From Desulfonatronaceae bacterium UBA663 (GTDB lineage: Bacteria > Desulfobacterota > Desulfovibrionia > Desulfovibrionales > Desulfonatronaceae): a stretch of 6,699 nucleotides of DNA. Positions 1 through 4,621 of the stretch are shown piece after piece. The stretch covers positions 6,542 to 13,240 of the forward strand of contig DBNV01000093.1 of NCBI GenBank assembly GCA_002299865.1. Reading direction: 5' to 3'. A model generated the notes under the pieces. It worked only from the letters and a program-made list of their open reading frames with translations. It was not told where the DNA came from and made no database searches. Positions within the stretch are counted from its first letter, which is position 1. The number at the start of each line of letters is the position of its first letter. A program made the translations under genes and the position numbers.

Positions 1-99
1 TCGCGGCGGTTTCTCGCGGCGGCTTCTCACGAATGGATCCGCGAACGGGAACGTGTCCGGGAACAGATCGGCGGATCCGATCGAGTCGAGCGAAACCCT
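1..99. other. argF-downstream segment with a 13-bp tandem repeat; possible start of a minus-strand gene
   Basis: This stretch follows the argF stop codon. It holds two near-identical 13-bp units in tandem (1..13 and 14..26, TCGCGGCGGYTTC, one difference) and a small hairpin (66..71 paired with 77..82, GATCGG/CCGATC, 5-nt loop) that has no T-run, so it is not a convincing terminator. On the minus strand a GTG at 30..28 opens a frame reading M-R-S-R-R-E-K-P-P-R to the window edge. Such basic starts occur in RNA-modifying enzymes, but ten residues cannot identify a family. Only a weak GGA precedes the GTG. A minus-strand gene starting here would lie in the same direction as argF and could be in its operon. 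This is inference. Confidence 0.2.
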
Positions 100-1023
100 C
101 TACTCGCCGCCCGCCTGGTGTCCGTTCTGATAAATCCATTCCAGAATGGCCTTCTGCATATGCAGTCGATTTTCGGCCTGGTCCCAGACAATGGAAGCTT
201 CCCCCTCCAGCACGTTCTCAGTGATCTCCTCGCCCCGTTTCGCTGGCAGGCAATGCAGAACCTTGCAATCCGGATGCGCCAAGGCCATCAGTCGGGTATT
301 GACCTGAAACGGGGCGAAAACCTCCCGACGGCGCTCCGCATCGTCCTCTTGGCCCATGGAGGCCCAGACGTCGGTATTCACGTAATGGGCATCGGTCACC
401 GCCTCCCTGGGATCATGGGTCAAATGGATATGGGCGCCGTTTTCCCGGGCCTGCTGCAAAATGCCTTGGTCCGGTTCATATCCCTTGGGCACGGCCAAAT
501 GCAGGGAAAAAGAAAAATACATCGCGGCATGCAGCCACGAATTGGCCATGTTGTTGCCGTCTCCAACCCAGGCGATCTTCAACCCGGGCAAATCCGGCGT
601 ACGCTCGAAAATAGTCAGCATGTCGCTCATGACCTGACAGGGGTGGTGCAAGTCGGTCAGGGCGTTGATCACAGGGATGCTCCCGGCCTCGGCCAGTTCT
701 TCCAGAGATTTCTGGGCAAAAGTCCGGACCACGAGGCCATGTACATAACGGGAAAATACCCGGGCCGTGTCCCGCAAGGGCTCGTTGCGTCCGAGCTGGG
801 AGTCTCGATTGGTCAAAAACAGGACTTCACCCCCCAAGTCCCTGATTCCGACTTCAAAGGAGAGCCTGGTCCGTGTAGACGCTTTTTCAAAAAGCAGGAC
901 AAGGGTCTTGTTGCTCAACAACCGGGCCTTCCATTGCGTCGACTTGATTTCCTTGGCCCTGGTCAGCATGTTCCAGGCTTCGGAGCGCTTTAAATCCGTG
1001 ATTTGCAGAAAATGTCGCACCAT
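100..1023 (-). CDS. argF: ornithine carbamoyltransferase (anabolic)
   Basis: The enzyme makes citrulline and phosphate from carbamoyl phosphate and ornithine in the cytoplasm, the sixth step of arginine synthesis. The 307-residue product has the normal length for the family and all diagnostic motifs in order: the carbamoyl-phosphate loop STRTR (49-53), HPCQ (127-130), the ornithine-binding stretch VGDGNNMANSW (153-163), the SMG loop WASMGQE (220-226) and the catalytic HCLP (257-260). The SMG loop with the HCLP motif separates it from aspartate carbamoyltransferase. I chose the ATG at 1023 because GAGG lies six bases upstream and the protein then starts MVRHFLQITDL, as expected for the family. 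The in-frame ATG at 1035 has no ribosome binding site. A good promoter lies about 100 bp upstream, so the gene need not depend on the aminopeptidase gene located upstream on the same strand. No truncation or frameshift is seen. Confidence 0.97.
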   Translation of the reverse strand: MVRHFLQITDLKRSEAWNMLTRAKEIKSTQWKARLLSNKTLVLLFEKASTRTRLSFEVGIRDLGGEVLFLTNRDSQLGRNEPLRDTARVFSRYVHGLVVRTFAQKSLEELAEAGSIPVINALTDLHHPCQVMSDMLTIFERTPDLPGLKIAWVGDGNNMANSWLHAAMYFSFSLHLAVPKGYEPDQGILQQARENGAHIHLTHDPREAVTDAHYVNTDVWASMGQEDDAERRREVFAPFQVNTRLMALAHPDCKVLHCLPAKRGEEITENVLEGEASIVWDQAENRLHMQKAILEWIYQNGHQAGGE

Positions 1024-1124
1024 ACTCCACCTCATTGCTTACGAAACTGTCGATCCCGGCCAGGACAGCCACGCCTGTTCCAAGACAAGCGTCGCAAAAG
1101 CCGCCCCGGAAGAGATAATCAAAA

Positions 1125-1153
1125 AAGATAACCTTAAGTCTTCAGGGTGTAAA
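1125..1153 (-). promoter_or_regulatory. sigma-70-type promoter for argF
   Basis: On the minus strand TTTACA (1153..1148, one mismatch to TTGACA) is followed after exactly 17 bases by TATCTT (1130..1125, two mismatches to TATAAT). Transcription would begin near 1118 and leave a leader of about 95 nt before argF. I saw no arginine-repressor box that I could defend. The call rests on hexamer match and spacing only. Confidence 0.5.
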
Positions 1154-1201
1154 GAAAAAGAAGCGCCTCTCTCTTTGGATTTCCTCCTGATCAAAATCAA
1201 C

Positions 1202-2404
1202 TCAACAGCAAAACGCTCCTTGTTCATAAATCACCCTGCTCTTGCCGGAAGCAAATAGGGCCGTGACAAGCTTGTCCTGGGTATTGACCAGGTCCCAATG
1301 CAGGGCCGATTCATTGAAACCAAGGGCCCGTTTACGACGCGGGCTCAGCTCCGAAACCCTGCCTGAAAACGATTCGACATAGGAAGAACCCAGCGCCAGA
1401 TGACAATTGCCGAATTCCCCACCGAAGTTTTCATCATAGAGCGTATTGGCCATGAATTTATTGATCCGCGAAAAACGTTTGTCCGTCAATGAAAATTCGC
1501 CGACCCCGGCTGCTCCGGGGTCCATGGCGATTTGGGAGCGCAGAAATGCCTCGCCCACTTCGGCCGTGGCCGAAACCACCTTGCCGTTCGCGAATTCCAG
1601 TCGAATGCCTTGGACAAGGTTACCGTTGCGATAAGACGGCTGGTCGGCGAAATAGACCCCGCGCACCCCACGCCAATCCGGAGAGCAAAAAATCTCAAAA
1701 CTAGGAATGTTGTGCCCGGAGAGCCCAACCCAGCGACGCTGCTCGCCCAGCGACACTTCCAGATCCATGCCCGCCGACTCCACCCGCAAGGCCGTAGACT
1801 TGAGCCTGTTCAGCCAGCGCTTGATCCGGTTCACGGACTGGAAGATTTCCCGCCACCGCCCCACCGGATCATCCGCCTCCAAATAGCAGGCGTTGACGAT
1901 CTGACCGGCGTATTCGTCCATGTCCATGCCAGCAGCCTGAGCCATCTCAAGGGTCGGACAGATGGCCAAAGTCCAGCCGAACAGCCCTTTTTGTTCGCGA
2001 TGATCCAAAATATCCCTCAAGGGCTTGCGCGCCAGGATAGCCTTGCTGATCCGGTCTGGCGCGACTTGGCGCAAATGGGTCAAGGATTCCGGGGCCCGCA
2101 GATGAATCGCGCCGCTCAAGGCCTGCATCAACTCTTTCGTGCCTGGAGGATGGAAGACCAGTTGCCTGTCCCGACCAATAGCATAAAAGGCCTGCTCCAT
2201 GTCCACAGTCGGATTCCAGCGGACAACCGGCTGCAGTCCGTGCTCCAGCAAAGCGCGGTATAGTTTTTCCGCCAGTCCCAAGGCCGCGGGGTCAAACTGC
2301 AACAACACCACATCGCCTTTTCTCAGCTTACGCGCCCTGGCCGTGTCCAAGGCCCAGAGCATAACCAGAGCGTATGCATCCAAATGCTTCTCCGTCAACA
2401 TCAT
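1202..2404 (-). CDS. M29-family metallo-aminopeptidase
   Basis: This is a predicted cytoplasmic, metal-dependent aminopeptidase that removes N-terminal residues from peptides. The 400-residue product matches the usual length of peptidase family M29 (the AmpS/AmpT/PepS type). All expected metal-site residues can be placed: Glu237 in IPSFEIF, Glu303 in VGEFSL, His335 in CHLALG, and His369 and Asp371 in ALHWDL. Tyr342 sits seven residues after the first His, where the family has its active-site Tyr. The N-terminal part (about 1-200) is the substrate-gating alpha/beta domain and is less conserved. I chose the ATG at 2404 because AAGGA (2416..2412) lies seven bases upstream and the protein then starts MMLTEKHLDAYA. 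The open frame runs 45 codons further upstream, but that stretch is translated through a perfect inverted repeat in the control region and is not family-like. The gene ends 178 bp before argF and I see no convincing terminator between them. The LOG-family gene is divergent. The exact peptide specificity cannot be read from the sequence. Confidence 0.9.
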   Translation of the reverse strand: MMLTEKHLDAYALVMLWALDTARARKLRKGDVVLLQFDPAALGLAEKLYRALLEHGLQPVVRWNPTVDMEQAFYAIGRDRQLVFHPPGTKELMQALSGAIHLRAPESLTHLRQVAPDRISKAILARKPLRDILDHREQKGLFGWTLAICPTLEMAQAAGMDMDEYAGQIVNACYLEADDPVGRWREIFQSVNRIKRWLNRLKSTALRVESAGMDLEVSLGEQRRWVGLSGHNIPSFEIFCSPDWRGVRGVYFADQPSYRNGNLVQGIRLEFANGKVVSATAEVGEAFLRSQIAMDPGAAGVGEFSLTDKRFSRINKFMANTLYDENFGGEFGNCHLALGSSYVESFSGRVSELSPRRKRALGFNESALHWDLVNTQDKLVTALFASGKSRVIYEQGAFCC

Positions 2405-2494
2405 TAGTCTTTCCTTATTTCTAATTGTTGGTTGAATTGGCGTACGTCGTGACCCAATGGCGGTGAGATAGGTCCTCCCCAGGGCTTTGGCAAC

Positions 2495-2500
2495 TTTATA
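2495..2500 (-). promoter_or_regulatory. possible -10 element for the aminopeptidase gene
   Basis: TATAAA on the minus strand forms the outer end of the left arm of the inverted repeat. Transcription from it would start near 2488 and leave a leader of about 84 nt. With 17-bp spacing the -35 position reads TTTCCT (2523..2518), a poor match, so an activator or another promoter may be needed. A weaker alternative is TTGCCA followed after 17 bases by TATCTC, further downstream on the same strand. Confidence 0.35.
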
Positions 2501-2545
2501 CATGACGTCGAAAATGCAGGAAAGGATTCTCGACGTCATGTATAA
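2496..2545. repeat. perfect 16-bp inverted repeat in the divergent control region (putative operator)
   Basis: The left arm TTATACATGACGTCGA (2496..2511) and right arm TCGACGTCATGTATAA (2530..2545) are exact reverse complements separated by 18 bases. The outer ends carry -10-like hexamers facing outward: TATAAT on the plus strand (2541..2546) and TATAAA on the minus strand (2500..2495). There is no T-run on either side, so it is unlikely to be a transcription terminator. The arms lie between the -35 and -10 zones of both would-be promoters, which suits an operator for a dimeric or tetrameric regulator. No regulator gene is adjacent. The repeat itself is certain; its role is inferred. Confidence 0.8.
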
Positions 2546-2546
2546 T
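2541..2546 (+). promoter_or_regulatory. possible -10 element for the LOG-family gene
   Basis: A perfect TATAAT sits at the outer end of the right arm of the inverted repeat. With 17-bp spacing the -35 position reads AGGAAA (2518..2523), a poor match, and it is the same six base pairs that serve the opposite promoter. If used, the start would be near 2553, inside the second inverted repeat, with a leader of about 120 nt. Confidence 0.35.
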
Positions 2547-2567
2547 ATCGTCGGGCGTTGACGATAT
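2545..2567. repeat. second inverted repeat, ATATCGTC/GACGATAT
   Basis: ATATCGTC (2545..2552) and GACGATAT (2560..2567) are perfect reverse complements around a 7-nt loop. The element abuts the 16-bp repeat and overlaps the -35 hexamer TTGACG (2558..2563) of a second candidate promoter for the LOG-family gene. It could be an operator half-site pair or a short hairpin in the leader RNA. Confidence 0.6.
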
Positions 2568-2585
2568 CAGCAAGTTATGGATACT
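2558..2585 (+). promoter_or_regulatory. alternative promoter for the LOG-family gene
   Basis: TTGACG (2558..2563, five of six to consensus) and GATACT (2580..2585, four of six) are separated by 16 bases. Transcription would start near 2592, about 83 nt before the coding region. The -35 is embedded in the right arm of the second inverted repeat, so a protein bound there would block this promoter. Confidence 0.4.
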
Positions 2586-2674
2586 CTCCAACATCGACAG
2601 TCACACGTTTTGGACGTGATGTTTCTGCATGCCTGTCTTTAAGGCATCACCCCAACTGACAAGGAGCCCGTTTC

Positions 2675-3571
2675 ATGCCCAATGCTCTAAGAAGCAACAT
2701 TTTTCCTTCAGCCCGGGAAGACGCGGCCGCCTCGCGGCTGCACGTATCCACCCCGCAGACCGAATCCCCGGCCTATCGGCTGGCCTTCTTGGACGATGAA
2801 TTCATTTTGCAACAAGAACTGCGTCCGGTCCGGCTCCAACTGGAACTGCTCAAGCCCGAACTGTTGATGCAAAAAAACAAAATCGAATCCACCGTGGTCA
2901 TTTTCGGAAGCGCCCGTCTTCAGGACCAGCAGACAGCCAAAAAACAACTTGATGAAATCGAGGAATCAGCCCGGCAATCTCCGGGAGACGCCTCCCTGCA
3001 AGCAAGGCTGCGTGCTGCACGGCGCTCCCTGGCCAACAGCCGGTACTATGAAGAAGCCCGTAAACTTGCCGCCATCATTTCCAAGAACTGTCAATACTCC
3101 GAGAAGAAGACCCATGTAGTCATCACCGGCGGCGGACCGGGCATCATGGAAGCGGCCAACCGGGGCGCGGCCGAGATGAACGCCGTCAGTATCGGCCTGA
3201 ACATTGTTTTGCCCCACGAACAAGCTCCGAACCCATTCATCACACCGGAACTCTGCTTTCAGTTTCATTATTTCGCGATACGCAAGATGCACTTCCTGCT
3301 CCGAGCCCGGGCACTGATCGTGTTCCCCGGCGGCTTCGGCACGTTGGACGAACTCTTCGAGACCTTGACCCTGATCCAAACGGCCAAGATCAAACCCATG
3401 CCCGTCCTGCTGTTCGGAGCTGATTTCTGGCGCAAGGTGATCAATTTCGAGGCGCTGGTGGAGGAAGGCACCATTTCTGCCGAAGACATCAACCTTTTCA
3501 CCTATGTCGAGTCAGCCGAGGAAGCATGGAGCCATATTGCCCGCTTTAACGACCTAACGGAGAAAATCTAG
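2675..3571 (+). CDS. LOG-family (TIGR00730-type) Rossmann-fold nucleotide phosphoribohydrolase-like protein
   Basis: LOG-family proteins hydrolyse the N-glycosidic bond of nucleoside 5'-monophosphates, releasing the base and ribose 5-phosphate. Some act on cytokinin nucleotides, and many were once misannotated as lysine decarboxylases. The 298-residue product has the family hallmarks: the first strand VVIFGSAR (74-81), the glycine-rich TGGGPGIMEA (151-160), the Arg-Lys pair at 203-204, and the signature PGGFGTLDE (218-226), whose Glu is catalytic in characterised members. The usual short form is about 180-200 residues. This one has an N-terminal extension of about 70 residues and a charged, probably helical insertion at about 84-135 between the first strand and the glycine-rich loop. 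The start at 2675 follows AAGGAG with eight bases of spacing. The gene is alone on its strand, divergent from the aminopeptidase gene. The natural substrate cannot be told from sequence, and general nucleotide salvage or stress turnover is more likely than hormone synthesis. Confidence 0.88.
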   Translation: MPNALRSNIFPSAREDAAASRLHVSTPQTESPAYRLAFLDDEFILQQELRPVRLQLELLKPELLMQKNKIESTVVIFGSARLQDQQTAKKQLDEIEESARQSPGDASLQARLRAARRSLANSRYYEEARKLAAIISKNCQYSEKKTHVVITGGGPGIMEAANRGAAEMNAVSIGLNIVLPHEQAPNPFITPELCFQFHYFAIRKMHFLLRARALIVFPGGFGTLDELFETLTLIQTAKIKPMPVLLFGADFWRKVINFEALVEEGTISAEDINLFTYVESAEEAWSHIARFNDLTEKI

Positions 3572-3645
3572 CGTTGTCCGCAATGATTTCCTCCTAAGTC
3601 CCTGGCATCGGTCCCGAGCAACCCCCCGCATCCGCCAAGTCTTGC

Positions 3646-3670
3646 GACGATATGTATAAAACATGACTCG
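3646..3670 (+). promoter_or_regulatory. sequence related to the inverted-repeat arm of the divergent region
   Basis: GACGATATGTATAA (3646..3659) matches GACGTCATGTATAA in the right arm at 2532..2545 at 12 of 14 positions. It is followed by AACATGACTCG, which resembles the left arm (ACATGACGTCG). The centre ATGTATAAAACAT is itself an imperfect palindrome. It contains TATAAA (3655..3660) and could be another site for the same regulator or a promoter of a short transcript. Confidence 0.3.
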
Positions 3671-3957
3671 ACGCATTCCCTCTGATAAGACGCCTTGCAA
3701 AAATTAGATCTGGACAAAACCTGGTGTTTTTTATAAGCAGCCCCTACATACTTAAAAGAATGAGGAAGAGAATGATCAAGGCTTTCGCCCCTGCGTTGAG
3801 ATAATCATCCTCACCTGTGTTGAAGACGCTTCTTTTTCGAAACTGGGGAAACAGAGCGAGGGGATGAAAAATATTTTGCCGAAACCGCCCTTTTTTACAC
3901 CTGTATTGTTGCGTTGACATCTGCTTTAGGCTAAGTGGCGCTTGTGGCAGGTGGATT

Positions 3958-3966
3958 TGATATAAG
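3958..3966 (+). promoter_or_regulatory. extended -10 promoter for the HU gene
   Basis: TGATATAAG fits the extended -10 pattern TGn-TATAAT with one mismatch. No good -35 lies 16-18 bases upstream (GCGCTT at 17), which is acceptable for extended -10 promoters. The transcript would start near 3973 and have a leader of about 52 nt that begins with a small hairpin. Confidence 0.45.
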
Positions 3967-3975
3967 CAAGGGGGC

Positions 3976-3991
3976 TGATTCTTCTGAATCA
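3976..3991 (+). repeat. small hairpin at the 5' end of the HU leader
   Basis: TGATTC (3976..3981) and GAATCA (3986..3991) form a perfect 6-bp stem with the loop TTCT. It falls at or just after the inferred transcription start. It could protect the mRNA 5' end or serve as an operator covering the start site; there is no evidence beyond the symmetry. Confidence 0.45.
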
Positions 3992-4024
3992 TCAATCATC
4001 ATTATTGCAAAAGGAGAGGGCGTT

Positions 4025-4297
4025 ATGACGAAAGCGGATTTGATTGCAATGGTTGCAAACAAGGCCGGGATGACGAAAGCCAGTGCGGAAAACGCGCTGA
4101 ACTCCTTCATTGCCTCGGTGGAGGAAGTGTTGGCCTCCCAAGGAAAACTGACCCTGACCGGCTTCGGCACTTTTGAGGTCCAACAGCGCAAGGCAAGGAC
4201 CGGACGGAATCCCCGCACCGGTCAAGAAATCAAGATTCCCGCCAGCAAGGCGGTCAAATTCCGCCCCGGGAAACTGCTGAAAGATTCCGTCAAATAA
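4025..4297 (+). CDS. hup: HU-family nucleoid-associated DNA-binding protein
   Basis: HU is a small dimeric protein that binds and bends DNA in the minor groove with little sequence preference, compacting the nucleoid and assisting replication, repair and recombination. The 90-residue product has the standard length: an N-terminal helical dimerisation part starting MTKADLIAMVANKAGM, the core GFGTFEVQQR (about 46-55), the beta-arm with RNPRTG (about 61-66) whose Pro intercalates into DNA, and the C-terminal PASKAVKFRPGK (about 72-83). I chose the ATG at 4025 because AAGGAG lies eight bases upstream and the protein then starts exactly like HU. An in-frame ATG 30 codons earlier lies in the promoter region. 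A single-pass membrane protein gene follows after 36 bp with no terminator between, so the two are probably co-transcribed. IHF is less likely because the sequence fits the homodimeric HU pattern, but it cannot be fully excluded. Confidence 0.95.
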   Translation: MTKADLIAMVANKAGMTKASAENALNSFIASVEEVLASQGKLTLTGFGTFEVQQRKARTGRNPRTGQEIKIPASKAVKFRPGKLLKDSVK

Positions 4298-4333
4298 ATT
4301 TTTCCTTTAATCTTTTTCTTTCGGAGGATGACA

Positions 4334-4525
4334 ATGCTTCCAGGTGAAACCATCCAGAGCATATTGCCTTGGGATCTCCCTTGGTGGATGCCAGACCACG
4401 TCGTTTTTATGGGGGCCTTTTACATGTCCCTGATTCTGATCGGTGCCGGAGTCGGATATGTAGTTATAAAATCCTTGAAGGACACCTTGAGCGACTCCGG
4501 CGAATCCAACGGTCACGGCCACTAG
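4334..4525 (+). CDS. small single-pass membrane protein of unknown function
   Basis: I do not recognise this 63-residue protein. It begins with a short Pro/Trp-rich segment (LPWDLPWWMPDH, 11-22), continues into one hydrophobic helix at about 23-46 (HVVFMGAFYMSLILIGAGVG and onward), then a short charged tail with Lys47 and Lys50, and ends in a polar, His-containing stretch (ESNGHGH). The positive charges after the helix suggest that the C-terminus faces the cytoplasm. There is no cleavable signal peptide. I chose the ATG at 4334 because GGAGG (4323..4327) is six bases upstream; the ATG at 4328 directly touches that GGAGG and is too close. It follows the HU gene closely and a strong terminator comes 25 bp after its stop, so the two form a likely operon. 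Small helical subunits of respiratory complexes have similar shapes, but nothing here names a partner. Confidence 0.75.
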   Translation: MLPGETIQSILPWDLPWWMPDHVVFMGAFYMSLILIGAGVGYVVIKSLKDTLSDSGESNGHGH

Positions 4526-4550
4526 CCGACAAGAGAGCCTTTTCCTCAAA

Positions 4551-4589
4551 CCGGGCAGCCTCCACAAAAGAGGATGTCCGGCTTTTTTT
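4551..4589 (+). terminator. intrinsic terminator of the HU / small membrane protein unit
   Basis: CCGGGCAGCCTC (4551..4562) pairs with GAGGATGTCCGG (4570..4581) as a 12-position stem with one G-U pair and one G-A mismatch around a 7-nt A-rich loop. A run of seven T follows (4583..4589). This is a strong Rho-independent terminator. It ends just 32 bp before the ettA start codon. Confidence 0.9.
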
Positions 4590-4621
4590 ATCCCAAATGT
4601 AGCAGCACGCAGACAAGACTC

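Larger units (their letters stand above)
3572..4024. other. 453-bp gap between the LOG-family gene and the HU gene
   Basis: I find no convincing gene here. The open frames are short, lack ribosome binding sites or overlap the HU control region. No tRNA-like fold or clear intrinsic terminator for the LOG-family gene is visible. Items seen are GATTTCCTCCT (3585..3595) just after the LOG stop, a sequence resembling the inverted-repeat arm of the divergent region (3646..3670), a weak promoter-like pair TGGACA/TATAAG with a short 15-bp spacer (3711..3737), AT-rich patches around 3865..3900, an isolated TTGACA (3914..3919) with no matching -10, and the HU promoter and leader hairpin at the right end. 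A small RNA cannot be excluded. Confidence 0.5.

Noticed and set aside
118..993. Long plus-strand open frame (291 codons) opposite argF
   Set aside because: It is fully antisense to a gene with every ornithine carbamoyltransferase motif, and its translation resembles no protein family; it is a composition artefact.
1039..1227. 62-codon minus-strand frame with a hydrophobic stretch between the aminopeptidase gene and argF
   Set aside because: Its ATG lies inside the end of the aminopeptidase gene with no ribosome binding site. The strong AGGAGGA (1188..1182) inside it is not followed by any start codon, and the frame runs across the argF promoter.
1532..2263. 243-codon plus-strand frame opposite the aminopeptidase gene
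   Set aside because: It is antisense to a gene with all M29 metal ligands, and its low-complexity His/Pro/Arg-rich translation is typical of a shadow frame.
2405..2539. 45-codon upstream extension of the aminopeptidase gene
   Set aside because: It would be translated through the inverted repeat and promoter elements, has no family similarity, and a better start with a ribosome binding site exists at 2404.
3711..3737. TGGACA/TATAAG promoter pair in the gap before the HU gene
   Set aside because: The spacer is only 15 bp and no transcript-like feature follows; it is mentioned in the gap description but not called as a promoter.
3744..3995. 83-codon minus-strand frame upstream of the HU gene
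   Set aside because: No ribosome binding site, no recognisable motif, and it overlaps the HU promoter and leader hairpin; the hydrophobic end is too short to argue for a real membrane protein.
3935..4024. 30-codon N-terminal extension of HU
   Set aside because: It covers the extended -10 and leader hairpin, and the HU fold begins exactly at the ATG at 4025, which has its own AAGGAG.
4574..4621. 16-codon N-terminal extension of EttA
   Set aside because: Its ATG lies within the terminator stem and directly abuts a GAGG, and the extra residues are not part of the EttA family.
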